Positions 15,322 to 23,690 of a DNA stretch of 38,986 nucleotides are shown here, piece by piece. The notes under the pieces were generated by a model. That model was not told the DNA's origin. It saw only the letters and a list, made by a program, of their open reading frames with translations, and did not search any database. Each line of letters begins with the position of its first letter. Positions within the stretch are counted from its first letter, which is position 1. Position numbers and translations under genes: made by a program. Origin of the DNA: Sulfurimonas sp. (lineage in GTDB: Bacteria > Campylobacterota > Campylobacteria > Campylobacterales > Sulfurimonadaceae); the NCBI RefSeq assembly GCF_023229025.1, contig NZ_JALOAA010000018.1, positions 1 through 38,986 of the forward strand, given 5' to 3'.

Positions 15322-16968
15322 CTAGAACTCTTTAAGATCGTCTTCATGTAGAGGAAAAATCTCTTCAGCTCTGTTTTTTGCAGAGCTACTTTTTGGTTCA
15401 CTTGTTTTTTTCTGTGTTGTCTCAAGTTTTTTAGTAGTCTCAATCTGCTTATTAGTTTTCTTTTTTGCTACTGTCACAGGCGCATTAGCCTGCATTCCAA
15501 CCATCTGTGCTAAAACTCTTACAGTATCCATCATAGATGTTGCCTGTGCATTTAGCTCTTCAGCAGCGGCTGCAGCTTCTTCTGAGTTAGCAGCAACTTG
15601 TTGTGTTACCTGATCTACTTGTCCCATAGCCTGATTTATCTGTGTCATACCTTCGCTCTGCTCTTTCCCTGCTATAGAGATTTCACCGATTAGGTCTGAG
15701 ACTTTTTTAGTCTGTTCTACTATCTCTTCAAAAGAGGTATGAGTAGCATGTGCAATCTCATTTCCTTCTTTAATCTGCCCTACTACCTCTTCAATAATAT
15801 CTGAAGTCTCTTTTGCCGCACCTGCAGCTCTTTGTGCAAGATTTCTAACCTCATCAGCAACAACTGCAAAACCTAATCCATGTTCACCTGCTCTTGCTGC
15901 TTCAACCGCTGCATTTAACGCAAGTAAGTTTGTCTGAAACGCAATTTGATCAATTGCTTTGATAATTCCTGAGATTCTAGCCGCTGATTCCGTAATAGCA
16001 TGCATAGATTTAGATAGCTCTTCACCTTTTTCATATCCTGTTTTTGCCGAGTCGTTTGCATCTTTTGCCAAAATATCGGCTTGACGTGCATTGTCTGTGT
16101 TTTGAGTATTTATAGCCGTACTCTCCTCTAGAGTTGCACTTACCTCTTCAACACTTGAAGCCTGCTCACTAGCACCTTGAGCCAAAGATGAGGATGAAGA
16201 AGCAACTTGATCACTCGCTGATGTAATCTGCATAGCACCATCACGAATAGAAGTTACACTCTGTGTTATAGAGCGAGTAATCGAGCGAATAATCATAAAC
16301 GCAAGTAAAATTGAAATTATAAACGCAGCAAGTACCACTACCATAGTCATTTCAATAGTGCTTTTTGTGTCAGCTTGTGCCATCTTTACAGTCTCATTGG
16401 AAGACTCAATATTTAAATTTGCAAGTCTATCCATGTTAGAAAGAACCTCAATGCGTTGTGGAAATATCATCTCAATAAATGCTGTTGTTTGTGCAAAATA
16501 CGCTTCAATCATCTCTTCATCTTTAGCTTCTGAGAGTGGTTCAAGAACATCTGTTTGAAATTTTTTAACCGTACTACTCCATTTGTTATATAGTTTTTCA
16601 AAATTTTCCCACTCTTTTTGCTCTTGAGGAGTTTGAGGGAGCGGTGCATAGATGCTTAATCCTTTCTCATAATTAGCAAAGGCTATATGGCTTCGCTCAA
16701 TAGCATCTTTAACTTTTCTATTCATGTCACTATCACCTCTAAGTCCACGAACACGGTTTTGCTGAATCACTATCTGATTAATCCCGACACGCATCCCCAT
16801 AAGACCTACTAAAGATTGAAGTTTGACAGAACCTACATCAACAATACTACTCTCCCACTTTTGTGCTGTGTTATATCCCATATATCCAAGAACACCTAAT
16901 GACACCATCATTACTCCGGTTAATAACATTAACTTTGTTTGTAAAACCATATTTTCTAACCACTTCAT
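15322..16968 (-). CDS. Methyl-accepting chemotaxis protein (4HB-type sensor)
   Basis: A 548-residue receptor. A membrane helix (about 14-32), a periplasmic helical region of ~170 residues resembling the four-helix-bundle MCP sensor (QSLVGLMGMRVGINQIVIQQNRVRGLRG), a second helix (about 204-226), HAMP, and a long cytoplasmic hairpin with the tip QTNLLALNAAVEAARAGEHG and FAVVADEVRNLA. The C-terminal ~50 residues are Lys/Thr/Ser-rich and end LHEDDLKEF, a flexible tail; it does not look like the enteric NWETF site. AGGAGA is 6 bases before the ATG. It is the only receptor in the cluster and so the likely input. Ligand unknown. Confidence 0.94.
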   Translation of the reverse strand: MKWLENMVLQTKLMLLTGVMMVSLGVLGYMGYNTAQKWESSIVDVGSVKLQSLVGLMGMRVGINQIVIQQNRVRGLRGDSDMNRKVKDAIERSHIAFANYEKGLSIYAPLPQTPQEQKEWENFEKLYNKWSSTVKKFQTDVLEPLSEAKDEEMIEAYFAQTTAFIEMIFPQRIEVLSNMDRLANLNIESSNETVKMAQADTKSTIEMTMVVVLAAFIISILLAFMIIRSITRSITQSVTSIRDGAMQITSASDQVASSSSSLAQGASEQASSVEEVSATLEESTAINTQNTDNARQADILAKDANDSAKTGYEKGEELSKSMHAITESAARISGIIKAIDQIAFQTNLLALNAAVEAARAGEHGLGFAVVADEVRNLAQRAAGAAKETSDIIEEVVGQIKEGNEIAHATHTSFEEIVEQTKKVSDLIGEISIAGKEQSEGMTQINQAMGQVDQVTQQVAANSEEAAAAAEELNAQATSMMDTVRVLAQMVGMQANAPVTVAKKKTNKQIETTKKLETTQKKTSEPKSSSAKNRAEEIFPLHEDDLKEF

Positions 16969-16970
16969 AT

Positions 16971-17465
16971 CTATTCTCCTTGTGTTTGTGTTTGTTCTAT
17001 TTGTTCAATTCCTACTAGCTCATCAGCTTCAAAAAGCTTAAGCACATCTAAAATCATCACTACCTCTTCCTCTATTTGAGCAACCGCACAGATAAAATCC
17101 GTATCTATTGAGCTTCCAAATTTTGGAGGCTCGCTCAAACTTGACGACTCTATAGAAGATACCTCTTCAACTCTATCTACGATAAACCCTATGCTTATCT
17201 TCTCTACCTCGACAATAATAATTGCCGTATGCATATCCGACTCTCTATACTCCATTCCAAAACGGAGTCTTGTATCTACGACCGGTATGATTGAGCCGCG
17301 TAAATTAATTACCCCTCTCATATATGCCGGAATATTTGGAACTTTTGTTATGCTCATCATGGCGATAATCTCTTTGATTCTATCTATCGCTATCCCATAC
17401 TGCTCACTTCCTATATGAAAAGTGAGATATCTCTCCCTTTTTGACTGTGCTACATTCTTATCCAT
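16971..17465 (-). CDS. cheW: Chemotaxis adaptor CheW
   Basis: A 164-residue single CheW domain (YLTFHIGSEQYGIAIDRIKEI, MRGVINLRGSIIPVVDTR, GFIVDRVEEV). It links the MCP tip to CheA. The C-terminus has a short Q/T-rich tail (IEQIEQTQTQGE). It has AGGAG before the start, 2 bases after the end of the receiver gene, and is followed within 2 bases by the MCP. Confidence 0.94.
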   Translation of the reverse strand: MDKNVAQSKRERYLTFHIGSEQYGIAIDRIKEIIAMMSITKVPNIPAYMRGVINLRGSIIPVVDTRLRFGMEYRESDMHTAIIIVEVEKISIGFIVDRVEEVSSIESSSLSEPPKFGSSIDTDFICAVAQIEEEVVMILDVLKLFEADELVGIEQIEQTQTQGE

Positions 17466-17467
17466 AT

Positions 17468-17854
17468 TTAGACTCCTAATACCATTTGTAGAGATTTCAC
17501 AAGCTTCTCATCACTAAATGGCTTTACCATCCAGCCTGTTACACCTATCTCTTTTCCACTCATTTTCATTTCGTTTGAACTCTCCGTTGTTAAGATGATA
17601 ATCGGTTTATTTTTATATCTCTCATCCGCTTTAATAGCGCGTGCAAGATCCAAGCCGTTTAACTCAGGCATATTTACATCACTGATGAGAAGGTCAAAAT
17701 TTTCACTTCCATTTTGTAGTGCCTCTAAAAGCTCCATTGGGTTTAGATAAGATTTAAACTCTATAGTGTTAGAGTTTATCATCCCCTCCAAAGCCAATTC
17801 CGCCGTTGCGATAACTGCTCTTGAGTCATCAACAATAATTACTCTTTTTGCCAT
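17468..17854 (-). CDS. CheY-like response regulator
   Basis: A 128-residue receiver with D9-D10, phospho-acceptor D59 (LLISDVNMPELNG), the Thr in ILTTESS and the Lys in MVKPFS. The W in TGWMVKPF sits at the CheY aromatic switch region, and the LISDVNMPELNG loop is close to that of chemotaxis CheY, so it is the best candidate for the output of this system. AAGGAGAAG precedes the ATG. It leads the compact block with cheW and the MCP and follows the hairpin-rich gap at 17855-17987. Confidence 0.85.
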   Translation of the reverse strand: MAKRVIIVDDSRAVIATAELALEGMINSNTIEFKSYLNPMELLEALQNGSENFDLLISDVNMPELNGLDLARAIKADERYKNKPIIILTTESSNEMKMSGKEIGVTGWMVKPFSDEKLVKSLQMVLGV

Positions 17855-17884
17855 TATTTTACTTCTCCTTGTTATTATTTATAA

Positions 17885-17912
17885 CACATAAACGAACTCG
17901 TCCGTTTATGTG
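17885..17912 (-). terminator. Intergenic hairpin A (perfect 10-bp stem)
   Basis: CACATAAACG (17885-17894) pairs perfectly with CGTTTATGTG (17903-17912) around an 8-base loop. There is no T-run, so it may be a processing or stability element within the operon rather than a terminator. Confidence 0.45.
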
Positions 17913-17914
17913 GC

Positions 17915-17932
17915 AGGGACAATTTTGTCCCT
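17915..17932 (-). terminator. Intergenic hairpin B
   Basis: AGGGACAA (17915-17922) and TTGTCCCT (17925-17932) form a perfect inverted repeat around two T residues; the real loop would open to about 4-6 bases. It lies 2 bases from hairpin A. Confidence 0.45.
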
Positions 17933-17940
17933 TGCAACCC

Positions 17941-17979
17941 CCTAAAGCTACGAAAAATAGATTTTTCGAGATTCTTAGG
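17941..17979 (-). terminator. Intergenic hairpin C (nested stems)
   Basis: CGAAAAAT (17951-17958) pairs with ATTTTTCG (17961-17968), and CCTAA (17941-17945) with TTAGG (17975-17979) outside it. It starts 9 bases after the end of the large response regulator gene and is the third hairpin in about 95 bases. Confidence 0.45.
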
Positions 17980-17987
17980 CTATGTTT

Positions 17988-19424
17988 TTAAAAAAACTCC
18001 ATGCAGTCTTCATCATCCGCGCTTACTTCTTTGTTGCCGATAATTCCCTCTATCTGCATACATGAGCTAAAGAACGAACTATCAAGATAGTGTATATCTG
18101 CCGTATCTTGTAGAACAAATATATGCTCTCTCCATGAAGTAAGGTCCTCTCCCAAATGCTCAAAAAGCATAATCATTGTTTTTATTTTTGAACTATCTTC
18201 GCTTATAATCTTTGCATTATCTTTGATAAAAACTCCCAAAGAAGTAAGAGCATATGCAAGAGCAGTAAACTCAAAAAGACTATTTATAACACGAACATAA
18301 ACATTAAGAACACTATCTACAAAATCTATAAGGTTATCCTCACTAGGATCTGTTTCAATCAAATTTAGTCTCTCCCTCCACTCCTCCTCTATACTTGAGA
18401 GTTCAAGAATTTCATCCAAAATATCACCTATCTCTTCAACATAATCTGCTGCGCTTGTTTTATGGACAAAACTTTGATGAAGAAGCTCTTTTTCGTTGGA
18501 TTCTATAACTCTTACTTCTTTTATACTCTCTTTAGATTCTATAACTTCTACCTCTTTTTCAATCTCATTTGTATGCTGAATTTTTATATTTTCAACTGAG
18601 GCTTTCTTTGTTTGTACTTGTTGTGATAAATCTTGCGCAACTACCTCTTTCTCTATAGGCTTGCTTAGTCTTGCACAAAATATATTCTCTTGGGCAATAA
18701 CCTCTGTTCCAAATTCATTCAGCATATCTAAGATTTTTTGCTCTAAAGTGATAGCTTTTTCAAACTTCATTGTGATGTAAAACTCGTCATAACTCTCCTC
18801 AACAATAATAGTCATCATCTCGCCATCTTTGTCTCTTTGACTCATCAACTTATAAAAAAGTTCAATAACTTTGTCAAACTTTCCAGATACAGCCATAATC
18901 TTGCCGTTGTATCTATCAAAGAGCCACATTCCAAACTCCATCATCGCCTCAGCATCAACTATGTCAAAGATAGTTTTATATGATGGAATGTCAGAGTTAA
19001 AAGGATTTAACACCGTTGCTTTTGTTCTATCTTTAAAGCCGCCTAGCTTTAAACGAAAAGAAGAAGCGATACTTTGAAGTTTAAAACGAATTAACTCTCT
19101 ATCTATTGGTTTATGTATGTATATATCTACACCAATTAGACTCATCTTATCTTCAACTCTAGAATCAAGAACACCTGTAACTGCAATAATAACAGTGTCT
19201 GGATATTTCTCTTTTATAATTTTAGATGCTTCATAGCCATCCATTTTTGGCATCATTATATCCATCAGGATAATATGAGGTTGCCACGACTCTGCAATCT
19301 CTACTGCCTCAAGACCATCAACTGCGTCTTTAATCTCAAAACATTCTAATTTTCTACATGTAGCTCTTAAAACTAGACGATTATCTTCATTATCATCAGC
19401 TATAAGAAGTCTTAATTTTTCCAT
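17988..19424 (-). CDS. Large response regulator with unknown C-terminal region
   Basis: A 478-residue protein. The N-terminal receiver has D10-D11, phospho-acceptor D55 (IILMDIMMPKMDG) and the Lys in YIHKPID. Residues ~150-250 form a mixed region with a possible alpha/beta domain (MTIIVEESYDEFYITMKFEK). Then comes a charged, low-complexity linker (~265-330), and a helical C-terminal part (~330-478, DYVEEIGDILDEILELSS) that might be HPt-like but shows no clear phospho-His motif. I know no named family for the whole. It is the first gene of the minus-strand chemosensory cluster, separated from the rest by three hairpins, and diverges from the hybrid kinase gene over an 11-bp tandem repeat. Confidence 0.8.
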   Translation of the reverse strand: MEKLRLLIADDNEDNRLVLRATCRKLECFEIKDAVDGLEAVEIAESWQPHIILMDIMMPKMDGYEASKIIKEKYPDTVIIAVTGVLDSRVEDKMSLIGVDIYIHKPIDRELIRFKLQSIASSFRLKLGGFKDRTKATVLNPFNSDIPSYKTIFDIVDAEAMMEFGMWLFDRYNGKIMAVSGKFDKVIELFYKLMSQRDKDGEMMTIIVEESYDEFYITMKFEKAITLEQKILDMLNEFGTEVIAQENIFCARLSKPIEKEVVAQDLSQQVQTKKASVENIKIQHTNEIEKEVEVIESKESIKEVRVIESNEKELLHQSFVHKTSAADYVEEIGDILDEILELSSIEEEWRERLNLIETDPSEDNLIDFVDSVLNVYVRVINSLFEFTALAYALTSLGVFIKDNAKIISEDSSKIKTMIMLFEHLGEDLTSWREHIFVLQDTADIHYLDSSFFSSCMQIEGIIGNKEVSADDEDCMEFF

Positions 19425-19469
19425 TACAACTCTTTTAATAAACTCATATGAAACGTATTAAATCAAACA

Positions 19470-19491
19470 AGAATGCAAAAAGAATGCAAAA
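19470..19491. promoter_or_regulatory. Perfect 11-bp tandem repeat, OmpR/PhoB-type operator
   Basis: AGAATGCAAAA occurs twice in a row (19470-19480 and 19481-19491): a 7-base half-site and an AAAA spacer, as in Pho boxes. It lies between the divergent response regulator and hybrid kinase genes, 14 bases upstream of TAAAAT at 19506-19511, where an activator would replace a -35. The OmpR-family regulator at 20796 is the likely ligand, by inference. Confidence 0.5.
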
Positions 19492-19505
19492 AATACTAAT
19501 TTTGG

Positions 19506-19511
19506 TAAAAT
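19506..19511 (+). promoter_or_regulatory. -10 box for the hybrid kinase operon
   Basis: TAAAAT, about 23 bases before the start of the kinase gene. No -35 is seen; the tandem repeat covers that position. Confidence 0.4.
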
Positions 19512-19533
19512 AGCCTCAATGCTTTAAAAATGG

Positions 19534-20799
19534 ATGGTAATGGACTCTATAGTACTAACTTCAAAAATGCTACACGACATTCGCAATAGTTTAAACACTA
19601 TTTTGGGATATTCACAAATATTTCAGGATGAGGATGATTTTTGCGAGGATCAAAGAAAAATGGCTATCTCTATGGAGAAGGCCGCTACAAAGATAATCAA
19701 TCTTTTATCTTCCAAAAAAAAGGAAATTGTAGAGGATGCTACGCAGAAAAACTCTCTTTTAAAAGAGATAGACAAGAGGTCGTTAGGATCAAAAATAGTT
19801 ATTATTGACGATAGGGAGGAGAACCTCTCTCTCTTTAGAGATATTCTCTCTCCCTACAACTACGATATACAAGTTGCCCTAAATGGTAAAGATGGATTAG
19901 ATATTATCAATAATTTTGAGCCGGAGCTTATTTTGCTTGATGTAGTAATGCCTAAAATGGATGGTTATGAAGTTTTAAAAGAGTTAAAACAAAATAAACT
20001 TACTAAAGATATTCCAGTAATTTTTTTAACGGCAAAAGACACCGCTGAAGATATTGTAAAAGGGCTTGAAGAGGGTGCAACCGACTACCTAGCAAAACCT
20101 TGTCATCCAAAAGAGCTTATCGCTAGAGTTCAGACACATCTACAAAAAGCTAGGCTCTTTGCAAATTTAAAAAGGCTTATGGAGGAGTCATTTCATGAGC
20201 TATACACACCTCTTAGCATCATAAGTTCAGCCATGCAGATGCAGGAGTTAGAGTATGAAAAAACCAACTATACTCAAATGTCACTTGCCGCATGTAAAAC
20301 TCTGCAAAATATTTATGATGATCTCTACTACTCGATTAGCTACTCAAACAAGATAAGAGAAAAAAGCATCTTTGATTTTTCTATGATTCTTAATCAAAGA
20401 GTCCAATATTTTACTCTAGCAGCCCAGAGCCGCTCCTTGAGGTTTAATATAAACATACCGCAACAGATGCCGGTTCTGCTAAATCAAGAGGAGATGGAGA
20501 GAATTTTAGATAACCTTATCTCAAACTCTATTAAATATACAAAAGAAAATGACGAAATAGTTATATCTATCACTAAAAAAGAGGATAAATGGATATTTTT
20601 GATTTGTAACAAAGTATCTAAAGAGATAAATATTTCAAAAATATTTCAAAAATATAATCGTCAGCAAGAGGAAATTTTCGGACTGGGCATCGGTCTTGAA
20701 CTTGTCCAATCTATATGTAAAAAGAGTGATATCAGCATTAGTGCCGAGATGGACAGTGAGTTATTTTGTATGAAAATGGAGTTACCCCAAATAAAATGA
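19534..20799 (+). CDS. Hybrid kinase with a receiver between two H-box regions
   Basis: A 421-residue soluble protein. The N-terminal ~70 residues carry a DHp-like motif with H14 (MLHDIRNSLNTILGY). A full receiver follows (about 86-205) with phospho-acceptor D136 (ILLDVVMPKMDG) and Lys in YLAKPCHP. Then comes a second H-box with H221 (SFHELYTPLSII) and a HATPase domain (LDNLISNSIKYTKE, FGLGIGLELVQS). The first H-box has no HATPase of its own. No membrane segment is present, so it senses something in the cytosol or relays phosphate from another kinase. An in-frame ATG at 19540 is also possible. Its TGA overlaps the next ATG (ATGA), pairing it with the OmpR-type regulator. Confidence 0.85.
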   Translation: MVMDSIVLTSKMLHDIRNSLNTILGYSQIFQDEDDFCEDQRKMAISMEKAATKIINLLSSKKKEIVEDATQKNSLLKEIDKRSLGSKIVIIDDREENLSLFRDILSPYNYDIQVALNGKDGLDIINNFEPELILLDVVMPKMDGYEVLKELKQNKLTKDIPVIFLTAKDTAEDIVKGLEEGATDYLAKPCHPKELIARVQTHLQKARLFANLKRLMEESFHELYTPLSIISSAMQMQELEYEKTNYTQMSLAACKTLQNIYDDLYYSISYSNKIREKSIFDFSMILNQRVQYFTLAAQSRSLRFNINIPQQMPVLLNQEEMERILDNLISNSIKYTKENDEIVISITKKEDKWIFLICNKVSKEINISKIFQKYNRQQEEIFGLGIGLELVQSICKKSDISISAEMDSELFCMKMELPQIK

Positions 20800-21458
20800 A
20801 AATATTGCTAATGGAAGATGAGCTGCATCTAAGACAAAATATTAAAAAGTTTTTAACTATCAAAGGCTACAAGGTAGATGATTTTGAAAATGGGGAGCAG
20901 CTACTACAGTATGCAAACCTTCATGAATACGACTGCATGATACTAGACATTAATACCCCGGAGATTGATGGCTTTGAAGTTTTAGTATATATTAGAGAGA
21001 ATGATATTTCAACTCCAACTCTTTTTATAAGTGCTCTAACTGATGTGCAAAAAGTCCTCAAAGCCTTTGAACTCGGAGCTGCGGATTACCTCAAAAAACC
21101 TTTTGATTTAGCTGAGCTTGAAGTCAGAATGCTGCGGAGTAATCCAAAAAATTCAACTAATAGTTATCTACAGCTCAATGATAATTTTAGATATGATTTA
21201 CAAAATCGTACACTACTTAAAGATGATGCTCCTACCAAGCTCAGCTCTACTCAAAAAAAGTTTTTATATCTTTTGATAAAAAATCAAAACAGTTTAGTTA
21301 CATTTGATATGCTAAGAGATTATGTTTGGGAGGGTAAAGCAATTTCTCATGCTACTATTTTATCAACAATGAGAAATTTAAAGAAAATTCTACCTGACTC
21401 TTTTATCCAAAATATTAAAGGAGAGGGCTATATAGGAGTTGTTCCGATTGTAAAATAG
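20796..21458 (+). CDS. OmpR-family response regulator
   Basis: A 220-residue DNA-binding regulator from ATG 20796, which overlaps the kinase stop as ATGA; a longer frame from 20766 would overlap by 34 bases without need. The receiver has E7-D8, phospho-acceptor D51 (CMILDINTPEIDG, with T in place of the usual M before P) and Lys in YLKKPFD. The winged-helix output follows at about 130-215 (LRDYVWEGKAISHATILSTM, IQNIKGEGYIG). The unusual recognition-helix region has no close enteric equivalent. It probably binds the tandem repeat at 19470-19491. Confidence 0.9.
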   Translation: MKILLMEDELHLRQNIKKFLTIKGYKVDDFENGEQLLQYANLHEYDCMILDINTPEIDGFEVLVYIRENDISTPTLFISALTDVQKVLKAFELGAADYLKKPFDLAELEVRMLRSNPKNSTNSYLQLNDNFRYDLQNRTLLKDDAPTKLSSTQKKFLYLLIKNQNSLVTFDMLRDYVWEGKAISHATILSTMRNLKKILPDSFIQNIKGEGYIGVVPIVK

Positions 21459-21554
21459 ATACAGAGCTAAATTAAAATCTAGATTCAAGATAACTTACCT
21501 CTTTAACTAAATTACAATTATGTTATATTTTCACATATAAATTAAGGTTTAAAG

Positions 21555-21905
21555 ATGAACGGATATATACTGCTCTCACATGGAAGCAAACTCAAAGCCT
21601 CAAATGATGCATCTAGAGAGGTTTTAGAGAAGTTACGCCAAAATATTGAAAATATTGAGCTTGCTTTTTTAGAGTTAGCAGAGCCTGATTTCCAAGAGGC
21701 TGTAGAGAAGCTAAAGGCTTCAGGTGCAAGCACCATTACTGTTTTGCCTCTGTTTTTGGCTCCCGGAAAGCATGTAAGAGAAGATGTACCTCAGCTTGCC
21801 TCCTTATATTCAAAAAAGCATGAGATTAAGATAGAAGTTTTAGATCATATCGGTGCGAACAGCGCCTATGTAAAGATGATAGAAAACATCCTCTTAAACA
21901 GGTAA
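21555..21905 (+). CDS. cbiX: Small sirohydrochlorin chelatase CbiX/SirB
   Basis: A 116-residue single-domain chelatase, the short ancestral form. Metal-binding histidines lie in LLSHGSKLKAS (His9) and APGKHVREDVP, and EPDFQEAVEKL fits the family. It inserts Co2+ or Fe2+ into sirohydrochlorin for cobalamin or sirohaem; which metal cannot be told. The ATG follows AAGG at about 8 bases, with TATATT upstream. It is a lone gene, ending 5 bases from the convergent deacetylase. Confidence 0.88.
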   Translation: MNGYILLSHGSKLKASNDASREVLEKLRQNIENIELAFLELAEPDFQEAVEKLKASGASTITVLPLFLAPGKHVREDVPQLASLYSKKHEIKIEVLDHIGANSAYVKMIENILLNR

Positions 21906-21910
21906 CAGAG

Positions 21911-22951
21911 CTACTTAATTATCCAAAAGTGGCTGTACCAGTACCATCTGCCATTCCCAGCCATAGCAGTACATGTATATCTATCTCTTGGACTTTTTAA
22001 CTTTTCATTTGCTTGTACACTAAACTCCACATCAGAGTTCCACTTAAGCGGTATTGGTTTTCCGCTTGCGAGAAAGCACCCTATATTTTTTACACTACGT
22101 TTAAGCTTTATGGTGAGTTTTGGAGGGTTTTCATCAGTAACTAAGGGCTCTATTGATGAAATCGACTCTATTGGAAGTACAAGTGTTTTAAGTTTTAGAG
22201 TAAATCCCTCCATATCCCCAAACGCCTCTGCCATGGCAAAACGTGGAAGAAATTTCGTATCGCTATAAAGGTTTATCGGACCGGAGGTTTGAGTAACTCC
22301 CACATACCCAAGTGACTCTATAAACTCAGCCGTATCTTTTGTGTACTCTCCAAATGGATAAGAGAATACTTTAGGATTCTCATTTGTGCCCTCTCCCAGC
22401 TCCTCTTGAAGCCTGTTTTGTGCAACATCTATCTCATCTTTTATGCGCTTTTTCCAACTCTGTTCACCCTCTTTTGGCAACATGTAGTCATGTGTTTTTG
22501 AGTGGTTTGCAAACTCTGCTCCAAAAGATTGCATCTCTCTCATCTCATCCCAGCTCATGTAATTTTTAGAGCCGTTATCTACCGGAGAAGAGTTAACAAA
22601 GACTGTAAAGGGGAAGTTATACTCTTTAAATCTTGCAAATGCGTGGGTGTATATGCTCTTATATGCATCATCGATAGTAAGTACAACCACTTTTTTTGGA
22701 ATATCTTTTCCCTCTTTAATATAGCGGACTAATTTTGAGAGAGGCCAAACTTTATACTCATTTTTTGCAAGATATTTAAGATGCTCCTCAAACTGCTCCA
22801 TTCTTATGTTTGTAGATGGGTATTTACTCTCACCAAAGCGGTGATACATAAAAACAACTGCACTCTCATCATCTATGTTGCTACTTTTTTGCGCACTTAG
22901 CAAATCTGCAAAAAGAAGCATAAACAAAACACTCAACAACACTTTTTTCAT
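21911..22951 (-). CDS. Exported polysaccharide deacetylase
   Basis: A 346-residue protein with a signal peptide (about 1-20, ending LLSA). The NodB-type domain (about 35-260) shows FMYHRFGES, the catalytic/metal motif TIDDAYKS, the second metal motif ANHSKTHDYML and FSYPFGEY. It removes N- or O-acetyl groups from a cell-envelope or extracellular polysaccharide. The C-terminal ~90 residues form a separate beta-rich region (PPKLTIKLKRSVKNI, ending WYWYSHFWIIK) that may bind sugar. It follows the membrane protein gene on the same strand after 82 bases. Confidence 0.88.
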   Translation of the reverse strand: MKKVLLSVLFMLLFADLLSAQKSSNIDDESAVVFMYHRFGESKYPSTNIRMEQFEEHLKYLAKNEYKVWPLSKLVRYIKEGKDIPKKVVVLTIDDAYKSIYTHAFARFKEYNFPFTVFVNSSPVDNGSKNYMSWDEMREMQSFGAEFANHSKTHDYMLPKEGEQSWKKRIKDEIDVAQNRLQEELGEGTNENPKVFSYPFGEYTKDTAEFIESLGYVGVTQTSGPINLYSDTKFLPRFAMAEAFGDMEGFTLKLKTLVLPIESISSIEPLVTDENPPKLTIKLKRSVKNIGCFLASGKPIPLKWNSDVEFSVQANEKLKSPRDRYTCTAMAGNGRWYWYSHFWIIK

Positions 22952-23033
22952 AATCTCAAGACCCGCTTTTTTATTTTACTATAGCAGAATTATTGTTGCA
23001 AAATCCCTAAATGTCATCAAAAGTGCAAAATAA

Positions 23034-23690
23034 CTACTCTGGATATCTTATCTTATTATTAAGCAAATTTTTTTGTCGTTCTATGATGATATCATCATCC
23101 TGCAAAATATTTTTAAACTTTTTATAAAGCCTATACTCTACTATAACTGCCAACACCCCAAGTATAGATAGGAAAATCAGCATACTACTCAATTTAACAT
23201 TAAAATAGTCAAGTATCATAGCAGTAACAGCACCGCCTACTATCGCTGCTGAGACAAAAAAAGATCTAAGAATAAGATAGTCTTTAATCTCAATCTCATC
23301 CTTCATAAAATGGATAGTATGAACCCTTGAAATCTCAAATGTAATAGCCTGAATGGTAAATATGCTCAAAATAACATATGTAAAAAGAATAACATCTACC
23401 ATAATAAGCGAGTAGCTAAGAATTTGTATAATATCTAAAATAATTACAAAAAGATAAATATTATATATTTTTACTCTTTTAAAAAACGGTTGAATCAACC
23501 CGTCTGTTGCTCCTATTAACATATAAAAACTAATCATATAAACAGGAAGATGCATCCCCTCAAGCTTTGCAACATAGGGCATAATTGTCCAGTCTATATA
23601 AGTTGTTACAAAAAGAACAATAACCTGAAGTTTAAGCAGTTTACTACTGCTTATATCCTTATAAATCTGCTTATAATACACCTTTGTCAT
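23034..23690 (-). CDS. Six-helix membrane protein, MFS-like half
   Basis: A 218-residue hydrophobic protein with about six membrane helices. It resembles half of a major-facilitator transporter (YMLIGATDGLIQPFFKRVKIYN has an MFS-like loop), but a full transporter has twelve helices. It could work as a dimer or be a truncated gene. Its start lies 20 bases inside the GNAT gene, so the two are coupled. No substrate can be proposed. Confidence 0.65.
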   Translation of the reverse strand: MTKVYYKQIYKDISSSKLLKLQVIVLFVTTYIDWTIMPYVAKLEGMHLPVYMISFYMLIGATDGLIQPFFKRVKIYNIYLFVIILDIIQILSYSLIMVDVILFTYVILSIFTIQAITFEISRVHTIHFMKDEIEIKDYLILRSFFVSAAIVGGAVTAMILDYFNVKLSSMLIFLSILGVLAVIVEYRLYKKFKNILQDDDIIIERQKNLLNNKIRYPE

